Shown one piece after another: positions 1-5,372 of a DNA stretch of 5,769 bases. Under the pieces are notes generated by a model that saw nothing but the letters and a program-made list of their open reading frames with translations, did not search any database and was not told the DNA's origin. The position numbers and the translations under genes are program-made. How positions within the stretch are numbered: position 1 is the first letter of the stretch; each line of letters starts with the position of its first letter. The stretch is from Acidobacteriaceae bacterium (GTDB lineage Bacteria; Acidobacteriota; Terriglobia; Terriglobales; Acidobacteriaceae): assembly GCA_027307295.1 (NCBI GenBank), contig DAHUXF010000204.1, forward strand, positions 1 through 5,769, written 5' to 3'.

Positions 1-132
1 ATTGGCAGCATTTTGCTTTGGCAGGCGATTGCCCACCGTGATTGGGTGTATGGCGCATTTGCGGCAATCACTTTTTTGAACGTCCTGATGACCATGTTGA
101 AGATTATTTCGTTACGGGAGACCAAACCATAA
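1..132 (+). CDS. C-terminal end of a multi-pass membrane protein (partial)
   Basis: Frame 1 is open from the left edge and stops at TAA 130-132, giving 43 residues. They show the end of one hydrophobic stretch (IGSILLWQAI), a short polar turn (AHRD) and a second hydrophobic segment of about 21 residues (roughly WVYGAFAAITFLNVLMTMLKI), followed by a short charged tail, SLRETKP. This is the shape of the last two helices of an integral membrane protein. Its stop codon shares one base with the ATG of sdhB (TAATG), so the two are almost certainly co-transcribed and translationally coupled. By position it could be the membrane anchor or cytochrome b subunit of the succinate dehydrogenase complex. 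However, no haem-ligand motif is visible in this fragment, and in many sdhCAB operons the flavoprotein gene precedes sdhB. I cannot identify the family from 43 residues. Confidence 0.6.
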   Translation: MGSILLWQAIAHRDWVYGAFAAITFLNVLMTMLKIISLRETKP

Positions 133-878
133 TGGCCAAGACCGTCATTCTAAAAATAAAGCGCCAGGAAAGCCCGCAAGCCAGTTCGCGCTGGGAAGAA
201 TTTGAACTTACCTGGAAGCCGGGAATGAACGTGATTTCGGCGATGATGGAAATCGCCGCCAATCCGGTCACGCGTGACGGCAAGACCACTACGCCCATTG
301 CGTATGACTCCAATTGCCTGGAAGAGGTTTGCGGCTCCTGCGCCATGTTAATCAATGGCAGGGCGCGCATGGCGTGCTCCGCCCTGGTGGACAACCTGGA
401 ACAGCCAATCCGTGTGGAACCTTTCAGCAAGTTTCCCATCATCCGTGATCTGGCGGTAGACCGCAGCGTGCTGTTTGAAAACCTGAAGGCCGTAAAAGCC
501 TGGGTTCCCGTGGATGGCACCTACGACCTTGGCTCTGGTCCGCGCATTTACCCGACTGAGCAGGAGCAGGCATATCCCATCTCGCGTTGTATTTCCTGCT
601 GCTGCTGCATGGAAGCCTGCCCACAGTTTAATGAGAGCACCGGCTTTGTCGGCGCGGCCACCATCGCCCAGGTACGGCTTTTCAACCAGCATCCCACAGG
701 CAAGGCGTTGAAGCATGAACGCCTGCAGGCGCTTATGGGCGATGGCGGAATTCAGGAATGCGGCTTTGCGCAGAATTGCGTTAAGGTCTGCCCCAAAGAC
801 ATCCCATTAACCAAGGCCATTGCGGACACAGGCCGCGAAGTGATGAAGCAGGCAGTGAAGGACTTCTTCCGCGGTTAG
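132..878 (+). CDS. sdhB: Succinate dehydrogenase / fumarate reductase iron-sulfur subunit
   Basis: This is the 248-residue electron-transfer subunit of respiratory complex II. It passes electrons between the FAD subunit and the quinone site at the cytoplasmic membrane. The N-terminal ferredoxin-like domain carries the [2Fe-2S] ligands C62, C67, C70 and C82 in NCLEEVCGSCAM...MAC. The C-terminal domain has CISCCCCMEACP (residues 153-164) and CGFAQNCVKVCP (210-221). The spacing matches E. coli SdhB: C153, C156, C159 and C220 for [4Fe-4S], and C163, C210 and C216 for [3Fe-4S]. Length is normal for the family. I chose ATG 132 because homology begins at MAKTVILKI and a GGGAG lies at 116-120; an in-frame ATG at 42 would add 30 residues that overlap the upstream gene and look unrelated. 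The start overlaps the upstream stop by one base. Four consecutive cysteines (156-159) are unusual, but C157 and C158 are not expected ligands. The catalytic flavoprotein subunit must lie outside the window. Fumarate reductase and succinate dehydrogenase cannot be told apart from this subunit alone. Confidence 0.96.
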   Translation: MAKTVILKIKRQESPQASSRWEEFELTWKPGMNVISAMMEIAANPVTRDGKTTTPIAYDSNCLEEVCGSCAMLINGRARMACSALVDNLEQPIRVEPFSKFPIIRDLAVDRSVLFENLKAVKAWVPVDGTYDLGSGPRIYPTEQEQAYPISRCISCCCCMEACPQFNESTGFVGAATIAQVRLFNQHPTGKALKHERLQALMGDGGIQECGFAQNCVKVCPKDIPLTKAIADTGREVMKQAVKDFFRG

Positions 879-1262
879 TTTGCCGCGACTCAGAGCGGTT
901 CAGTGTTGGTGTGCCGGAGATGTAAGACGTAATCAGGCGGATCTTAGCGCGTTCGCCGATGGCCGAGGCAGAAGCAAGGGCATGGAATCCAAACAAACTT
1001 TCTACCACCGTAGGCGCAGAGGCATGGAAAAAACATGCCCTGAGAAAAATTTCTGGCTGCACTTCCCTAGATTCGCGCTTTTTGCGTTGATTCGCGGCCA
1101 ATCTCTTTCCTGATCTGCGTCGATGCTGGACCACACAAGACAAGAAGGGAAAGACTTGCCGCGTGATTTACGCAGATGGACGCTGATCTGGCCTTATTTC
1201 ATCCGCAAATCTGCGGCGAAGAATTAGTACACCAACCTTGGAACGCATTATAAAAGGGCGCT
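879..1262. other. Gene-free convergent spacer with repeat-like segments
   Basis: This is the 384-base gap between the converging sdhB and the minus-strand secreted-protein gene. Open frames exist here on both strands (for example 880-1113 plus), but they show no domain, no signal peptide and no ribosome binding site, and they follow the repeat-like text, so I do not call them genes. The region contains degenerate interspersed-repeat segments (separate entry) and small inverted repeats: GGCATG/CATGCC (1021-1026 with 1034-1039) and CCGCA/TGCGG (1203-1207 with 1212-1216). None is followed by a clear T-run, so I cannot assign a terminator to either flanking gene. Confidence 0.6.
1004..1220. repeat. 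Degenerate interspersed intergenic repeat segments, partly inverted
   Basis: Three segments read like the short multi-copy intergenic repeats common in Acidobacteriota and some other phyla. The first (1004-1048) has GGCGCAGAGGCATGGAAAA text. The second (about 1083-1127) has TGCGTTGATTCGCGGCCA and GATCTGCGTCGATGCTGG. The third (about 1161-1216) has GATTTACGCAGATGGACGC and CCGCAAATCTGCGG. The second and third carry the same core in opposite orientation: ATCTGCGT at 1113-1120 and ACGCAGAT at 1170-1177 form a perfect 8-bp inverted pair. The likeness to known genomic repeats is from memory; whether they are multi-copy in this genome cannot be seen in one window. Confidence 0.42.
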
Positions 1263-2066
1263 CTAGTCTTTCCGCGCGACCATGGCCTTCTTTAGCTCCT
1301 GGCCGGTGGCCCGGGACTGTTCTTCCACTACTCCCAGAAAGGCCTTCTTTACCTGCTCATAAAAACCCTTCATCGGCTGGGCTGCGAGTTCGCGGGCATA
1401 TTGCTCCAGCTCAGGCCGCGTCACGCCGTGATACGTCACGCTCATGGAAAGCTCGATGTTGTTCTGCATCTGGGCCTTGATCTCTTTGCGATGCTCCTGA
1501 ATCTGCGTGATTACCTCGGCCGGCGCTCCCGCCCCGGTCATCATGCCGCGCATCACTGCCATCATGGAATCGGTGGCAAAATCGGTTGTTCCTGAACTGG
1601 CATCCAGCGCATCCAGGGCGTCCATGCGATCATCCGTAGGCGGCACCGTCATGGCAATATTGATGTATCGTTTCAGTTTTTTCTGGCCTTCAGGGCTGTT
1701 CATGGCGGATTCCAATTCAAGCATCCGAGCCACAAATGGAGTTTGCATCCGCTCCAGGACCTGTTTCATCTGCTCAGGATCGCAATGCGCGGCCACCCGG
1801 TCCTGCATCGCTTTGCGCAACAGCTCAGGGCTGAACTCTTTCTCAAAGATCGGGCGGAAGATGCCGATAAACTCGTCAGAGGATTCCCTGCCGCGCATCT
1901 GTTGCATAAACTGGTCGGAAGAGATTACGTCCCCAATATGGTCAAGGGACTGGTTGAAGCCGCTCCGTTCCAGCGCTTGATGGGTAAGTGCAGCGCAATC
2001 CGCGGTTTGCGCGGACAAGAATCCGCAAGTCAGGAATACAAACACCAAAACAAAGCTTTGTTTCAT
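1263..2066 (-). CDS. Exported protein of unknown function, alpha-helical
   Basis: This 267-residue protein starts at ATG 2064-2066 on the minus strand. Residues 1-20 form a convincing type I signal peptide: MKQ, a hydrophobic core, then FLSA|Q as the likely cleavage site. It is not a lipoprotein, because no lipobox precedes a cysteine. The mature part is rich in charged and helix-forming residues with few predicted strands. It has only two cysteines (C24 and C95), which could form a disulfide outside the cytoplasm, and a methionine-rich stretch around 168-176 (SMMAVMRGMM). The segment about 74-120 (EKEFSPELLRK...) is loosely reminiscent of DUF2059-type periplasmic proteins, but I would not assign that family without a profile search. 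The ribosome site is weak (AAAAGG about 10 bases upstream of the ATG). It stands alone, convergent with sdhB and divergent from the DUF5715 gene. The coding call rests on length, the signal peptide and protein-like composition; function is unknown. Confidence 0.77.
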   Translation of the reverse strand: MKQSFVLVFVFLTCGFLSAQTADCAALTHQALERSGFNQSLDHIGDVISSDQFMQQMRGRESSDEFIGIFRPIFEKEFSPELLRKAMQDRVAAHCDPEQMKQVLERMQTPFVARMLELESAMNSPEGQKKLKRYINIAMTVPPTDDRMDALDALDASSGTTDFATDSMMAVMRGMMTGAGAPAEVITQIQEHRKEIKAQMQNNIELSMSVTYHGVTRPELEQYARELAAQPMKGFYEQVKKAFLGVVEEQSRATGQELKKAMVARKD

Positions 2067-2619
2067 TTTCTAAGGCCTTTTTGAAAAACAAAGGTGGCCC
2101 AGCGTATTCCAGATTGATGGACCAGGCAATATAACTTTAGTTTCAGTATTCAGGCGAGAACCGAACTCCGTAAAGTGAGTTGAAACTTACACGGTCTTCA
2201 CGCAGCGCGCTCAGCAATACTCAGAAAGAGCAGAAAGGAAATCCATGGAGCTAACAAACGCAATCGACTAAAGTGTCCCCAGTTCTCCACCAAAATGTCT
2301 TATTTGTAGTCAGCAGCCCACGACAAAAATAGCAGTGAAGAGATCATCAGCTTTTCAAGCTGTGTCTCACAAAGAGACGCCATCGCAGCCAAAAATCACC
2401 CTTTCAGTATCTATTTGCCGCTCATCATGGGCGAACAAAACAGATACTTGCCATAAATTGTCAGCAGGCCTAAGTCATTGATTACCTAAGTCCAAGTTCC
2501 GTACTGACCTCGGGTTCGGCAATAATGATGAAATTCAGGTAAAACGCTGGGTACGAAATGTGCAGCTCTGGTTTAGAATTTGCCATCTAAGTATTTCGGT
2601 TGACTCGTAGATTTGTGGA
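2067..2619. other. Long divergent intergenic region with several stem-loops
   Basis: This 553-base spacer separates two divergent genes and should hold both promoters. I see no protein-coding gene; the longest plausible item is a 9-codon ORF at 2245-2271 behind AAGGAA. Possible -10 boxes are TATATT on the minus strand (complement of 2128-2133) for the 2066 gene and TAGAAT at 2574-2579 on the plus strand for the 2620 gene, but neither has a good -35 partner. Predicted stem-loops are CCGT/ACGG enclosing AAGT/ACTT (2168-2194), CAGCTT/AAGCTG (2348-2362), GTGTCTC/GAGACGC with one G-U pair (2362-2380) and AGTATCT/AGATACT (2406-2448). I recognise no riboswitch or known small RNA consensus. Confidence 0.55.
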
Positions 2620-3327
2620 ATGGACCCGATGGGCGCTAAGAAAGTATTCATCACTTCGTCAATTTTTGCGTTGGCATTAGTTGCCACGCTCCCGGCCTTT
2701 GCCGCGAGCCGTTACACCACGCGCTATCGGCATCACCGGCATGTGCGTCGCGTGGCATGGAACCCTGTGTTAAAGGGATCCACGGATTCCCTGCTTCGGC
2801 AGAACGAAGAGATTGACCGTTTGCAACTGCCCCGCATCGCGGACAATGACCAGCTCCTTGACCTTGAACGCACGCAGGAACTGGTCCCCATCCAGGAGAC
2901 GCGTGCGTTGCGCGTCAGCCCGTCCATTCAATCTGACAAGCGTTATTGCCGCCCGTGGTGCAATCAGTTCTTGCAGGACATCAGCGAGTCTTACTATAAA
3001 GAATTCCATACTCCTTTGCAGGTGAACTCCGCCGTGCGCACCATTGAGCAACAGCACAAATTGCGCCGCCATAATGGCAATGCCGCCCCGGAGACAGGAG
3101 AACATGCTTCCTCGCATCTGGCCGGCATTACAGTGGACCTGGCCAAGCGCGGCCTGACGCGGGCGCAGCACCAATGGATTGAAGCTTACCTCAAGAACCT
3201 GCTGGACCAGGGGCTGGTGGAAGCCGCGGAAGAGCGCCGCCAGGCCTGCGTCCACGTGATGGTTTCCGATCGTTACACGGAATGGCGTGAAGCGAATCAA
3301 CTGGCTGATAAAATTGCCAGAGAATGA
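2620..3327 (+). CDS. Exported DUF5715-family protein with M15 peptidase-like metal motif
   Basis: The protein has 235 residues. Residues 1-29 are a signal peptide (cleavage after AFA or FAA). A very basic patch (RYTTRYRHHRHVRR, 31-44) is followed by a conserved-looking region with paired cysteines (RYCRPWC, 108-114). The C-terminal half fits an M15 D,D-peptidase-like fold: NSAVRT (136-141), SSHLAGITVDLA (164-175) and CVHVMV (210-215). The putative zinc ligands are H166, D173 and H212, in the order of the SxHxxGxxxD...H signature. I recognise the arrangement as DUF5715, a family I know mainly from Acidobacteriota. There is no Glu three residues before H212, as in VanX-like ExxH enzymes, so catalysis is uncertain. 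The start could be ATG 2629 (MGAKKVF), which gives a more typical signal peptide; a GTGGA sits too close to ATG 2620 to help it. The stop overlaps the dipeptidase start by four bases (ATGA), so the two form a coupled operon. Peptidoglycan-peptide cleavage or binding in the periplasm is an inference. Confidence 0.85.
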   Translation: MDPMGAKKVFITSSIFALALVATLPAFAASRYTTRYRHHRHVRRVAWNPVLKGSTDSLLRQNEEIDRLQLPRIADNDQLLDLERTQELVPIQETRALRVSPSIQSDKRYCRPWCNQFLQDISESYYKEFHTPLQVNSAVRTIEQQHKLRRHNGNAAPETGEHASSHLAGITVDLAKRGLTRAQHQWIEAYLKNLLDQGLVEAAEERRQACVHVMVSDRYTEWREANQLADKIARE

Positions 3328-4787
3328 AGCTAACCCAATTTCTTGTTTGTTTTCTGCTCCTGTCCGGGCTTGCCTTAGGGCAATCTCACACGCACAAGAA
3401 GAAGTCCCATACAGCGCCGCCTGCCAAAGCTGAGACCTGGCAAAGTATCCATCAATCCGCGCTGATTATTGACACCCACGCGGACACCCCACAGCGCTTT
3501 CTGGACGAAAACTTCGATCTGGGCGAGAACACGCCTATCTCCCAAGGCCATATTGATTTAGGCAAGATCAAGCAGGGAAACCTGGGTGCGGAGTTTTTCT
3601 CCATATGGGTTGAGCCGGAATTTAAAGGGAACTACGCAAAGCGCGCTTTTGACCTGATTGACAGCGTCTACCAGCAGGCGGCCCGCCATCCTGACAAAAT
3701 GACCATGGCATTTACCGCCGACGATATTGTCCGCGCCCGCCAGCAGCACAAATTTGCCGCGCTCATGGGAATTGAAGGCGGCCATGCCATTGAGAATGAC
3801 ATGCGCCTGTTGCGTGCTTTCTACCGCGCCGGAGTGCGCTACATGACCCTGACGTGGTCCAACACCAATGACTGGGCGGATTCATCGGGTGATATTCAGG
3901 ACCCCAACATCAAACATCACAACGGCATGACGGACTTTGGCAAAGATGTGGTCCGGGAGATGAACCGCCTGGGCATGATCGTGGATATTTCCCACGTATC
4001 GGACGCCACGTTCTACCGGGCGCTGGTCATCAGCCAGGCGCCGGTAATCGCGTCACACTCTTCGTCGCGGGAGCTGACCAACCATCCCCGCAACATGACG
4101 GACGACATGCTTCGCGCAGTCACCAACAATGGCGGCGTGGTGATGGTGAACTTCTACTCCGCGTTCATTGATGAGAACTACCGTAAGGCGTCATCAGACC
4201 CGGAAAAAATGAAACAGCGCGATGCCGAAGTGGAAGCTTTTAAAAAAGCGCACGTCCATCCTGACGGAAGCCCGGTCACATACGACGAATACGCTGGAAT
4301 AGAAAAGAAGTGGGCAGCGCAAGTCCAGCGCACGCCCCTGAAGTCCCTGATTGACCACATCGACCATGTTGCCAGAGTTGCCGGTGTTGACCACGTGGGC
4401 CTGGGGTCGGATTTTGATGGCGTTACTTCCCTTCCGGAAGGAATTGATTCCGTTGCCGACCTGCCCAAAATCACGCAGGCATTACTCCAATTGGGATATA
4501 CAAGTGAACAAGTCCAGAAAATCCTGGGCGGAAATTTTCTGCGCGTGATGCGCGAGGTGGAAGCTACGGCAAAGCGGCTCCAGGAGGAGAGCAAGGAATC
4601 CGACGCTCTGACATTTGAAGATGTTGAGCTGATGGTGGGAAACCGCGTGAATGCCGCACAGTTGATTGAACGCATCAACCAGCATGGAGTGAATTTCGAT
4701 TTGACCTCGGACCGCCGGACACGCCTGAAAGCCGAAAACGCCGATGATGCGGTGCTGGATGCGATTGCCAAGGCGAGACGGAAGTAG
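3324..4787 (+). CDS. Exported M19 family membrane dipeptidase with C-terminal extra domain
   Basis: This 487-residue binuclear zinc dipeptidase of the renal dipeptidase family (M19) hydrolyses dipeptides, often tolerating a D-residue at the C-terminal position. The signal peptide is residues 1-20 (cut near ALG|Q), followed by a His/Lys-rich linker (SHTHKKKSHT). The metal and substrate residues are all present: H52 and D54 (DTHAD), E151 (GIEGG), H224 (DISHVS), H245 (ASHSSSR), R256 and D363 (SDFDG). The spacings E151-H224 (73), H224-H245 (21) and H245-R256 (11) equal those of the human enzyme. The R256 to D363 interval is about 49 residues longer, so there is an insert around residues 283-340 that is Lys/Glu rich. 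The M19 core ends near LRVMREVE (407-413). Residues about 427-486 (ALTFEDVELMV...AIAKARR) form a separate helical domain. Translation probably depends on coupling through the ATGA overlap, as no strong ribosome site is seen. Its substrate is unknown; cell-wall-derived or scavenged dipeptides are likely. Confidence 0.95.
   Translation: MKLTQFLVCFLLLSGLALGQSHTHKKKSHTAPPAKAETWQSIHQSALIIDTHADTPQRFLDENFDLGENTPISQGHIDLGKIKQGNLGAEFFSIWVEPEFKGNYAKRAFDLIDSVYQQAARHPDKMTMAFTADDIVRARQQHKFAALMGIEGGHAIENDMRLLRAFYRAGVRYMTLTWSNTNDWADSSGDIQDPNIKHHNGMTDFGKDVVREMNRLGMIVDISHVSDATFYRALVISQAPVIASHSSSRELTNHPRNMTDDMLRAVTNNGGVVMVNFYSAFIDENYRKASSDPEKMKQRDAEVEAFKKAHVHPDGSPVTYDEYAGIEKKWAAQVQRTPLKSLIDHIDHVARVAGVDHVGLGSDFDGVTSLPEGIDSVADLPKITQALLQLGYTSEQVQKILGGNFLRVMREVEATAKRLQEESKESDALTFEDVELMVGNRVNAAQLIERINQHGVNFDLTSDRRTRLKAENADDAVLDAIAKARRK
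4602..4784 (+). other. Small C-terminal domain of the dipeptidase (acidobacterial-type helical module)
   Basis: Residues about 427-487 lie beyond the normal end of M19 enzymes, after a charged linker (AKRLQEESKESD). The pattern is LTFEDVELMVGNRVNAAQL, then a GVNFDLT element and a final DDAVLDAIAKAR helix. This matches in style a module I recall at the C-termini of many acidobacterial proteins: an LT..D...L...GV....L...I...G..F..T......L...GA...L..A... pattern. Its function is unknown to me; protein-protein binding is a guess. The boundary is set by eye. Confidence 0.55.
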
Positions 4788-4792
4788 AAATT

Positions 4793-5122
4793 TCAGCGTG
4801 CGGGCCTGGGAATTACTGATACCACTCCCGGCTTCAATACAGACAGCTCAACCAGCACACTCGGCGCCAAAGGCCTGAGGTCAGCAAGCCGATTCGTGCG
4901 CGCTACTAAAACTAAAACAGCTATGTCAAATTTTGAGAAATTCTGTTGAAAGTAGAGATTGCGATCCACCGTGATGAAAACATCATAGCTTTTGGAAGCC
5001 AACGACAATAGTTCGCCGTTCTTTTTGCCGGACCATCCAACCTCCTGAACGGTCTCAACCTGATGGCCAGCCAGGTCCACACGAAATCGCTGATCAACAC
5101 ATTCATCAAGCAAGATTTTCAA
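4793..5122 (-). CDS. DUF5615 family PIN-like toxin
   Basis: A 109-residue protein of the DUF5615/Mut7-C-like PIN-related group, the toxin partner in DUF433 modules; these are inferred to be metal-dependent ribonucleases acting in the cytoplasm. It opens with the family hallmark MKILLDECV, in which D6 and E7 follow the first strand. AGHQVETVQEVGW and KKNGELLSLA (33-42, with E37) come next, then FITVDRNL (49-56, with D53). D6, E37 and D53 are the likely acidic site. The only possible start is TTG 5120-5122, since the reading frame has no internal Met. It lies two bases after the antitoxin stop (TGAAATTG) without a clear ribosome site, so translation probably depends on re-initiation after the antitoxin, which would keep toxin below antitoxin. 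The stop lies 5 bases from the stop of the convergent dipeptidase gene. The family call is strong; RNase activity is inherited from the family and unproven. Confidence 0.88.
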   Translation of the reverse strand: MKILLDECVDQRFRVDLAGHQVETVQEVGWSGKKNGELLSLASKSYDVFITVDRNLYFQQNFSKFDIAVLVLVARTNRLADLRPLAPSVLVELSVLKPGVVSVIPRPAR

Positions 5123-5124
5123 TT

Positions 5125-5337
5125 TCAGTGAACGCTCGCAATCACGAGATCCTTGGCCTCATCCAGAAAGGCCAGCACTTGGTCCTTTTTGACTGAGGGG
5201 AACCCTTCCAGAAATTCCTCGATCGACTCGCCCGCCTTTATGTATTCGATGAAGGTCTGCACTGGAACACGCGTGCCTGCGAATACCGCAGTACCGCCGA
5301 GTATATCGGGGGATGCGGTAATAACGCGATTAGCCAT
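5125..5337 (-). CDS. DUF433 family antitoxin
   Basis: A 70-residue protein, counted from ATG 5335-5337. It follows the DUF433 pattern closely: VITASPDILGGTAVFAGTRV (5-24), the PVQTFIEYIKAG helix, then the SIEEFLEGFPSVKKDQV segment and a final helix LAFLDEAKDLV. DUF433 proteins are small winged-helix-like, VapB-type partners that bind the toxin and usually DNA. The frame extends upstream to an ATG at 5377-5379, adding 14 residues (MKVVTGVIFSYHKG). I prefer 5337 because family homology starts there, the extension lacks a ribosome site, and it lies across an inverted repeat and a possible promoter. The gene is first in the operon, with the toxin start two bases after its stop, which is the normal order for such modules. 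Autoregulation through the upstream inverted repeat is plausible. Confidence 0.88.
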   Translation of the reverse strand: MANRVITASPDILGGTAVFAGTRVPVQTFIEYIKAGESIEEFLEGFPSVKKDQVLAFLDEAKDLVIASVH

Positions 5338-5343
5338 GCCTTT

Positions 5344-5372
5344 ATGGTATGAAAAAATAACGCCGGTTACAA
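5344..5372 (-). promoter_or_regulatory. Possible antitoxin-toxin promoter
   Basis: On the minus strand TTGTAA (complement of 5367-5372) and TACCAT (complement of 5344-5349) are separated by exactly 17 bases, each matching the sigma-70 consensus at 4 of 6 positions. Transcription would begin about 7 bases after the -10 box, which is at or next to the A of the antitoxin ATG at 5337, so the mRNA would be leaderless or nearly so. The -35 box overlaps the inner arm of the inverted repeat 5362-5393. Both hexamers are imperfect, so this is only a candidate. Confidence 0.3.

Noticed and set aside
42..131. Longer sdhB starting at ATG 42
   Set aside because: The additional 30 residues are the out-of-frame reading of the upstream membrane-protein gene, do not resemble SdhB N-termini, and ATG 132 has a GGGAG at a reasonable distance.
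880..1113. Plus-strand open frame of 77 codons after sdhB
   Set aside because: It has no ribosome site and no recognisable protein features, and it runs through repeat-like text.
781..1143. Minus-strand open frame of 120 codons overlapping the end of sdhB
   Set aside because: It overlaps a certain gene by about 100 bases, has low-complexity Arg/Ser-rich content and lies over repeat-like sequence.
1507..1980. Plus-strand frame of 157 codons opposite the secreted-protein gene
   Set aside because: Its Ser/Arg/Ile-rich translation is typical of an antisense shadow, whereas the minus strand has a signal peptide and a longer coherent frame.
2245..2271. Nine-codon ORF behind AAGGAA, possible leader peptide
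   Set aside because: The ribosome site is good, but the peptide has no regulatory-codon run, there is no attenuator next to it and the next gene is about 350 bases away.
2599..2604. TTGACT as the -35 box for the DUF5715 gene
   Set aside because: A -10 box at normal spacing would fall inside the coding start (about 2622), and the bases there (GGACCC) do not resemble one.
4178..4771. Minus-strand frame of 197 codons inside the dipeptidase gene
   Set aside because: It is wholly antisense to a well-conserved M19 coding region, and its Ser/Arg/Thr-rich composition marks it as a shadow.
4996..5020. Toxin KKNGELL read as loss of a catalytic aspartate
   Set aside because: From memory, Asn-Gly-Glu at this place is common in this DUF5615 subgroup, and E37 can supply the acidic residue, so it is not good evidence of inactivation.
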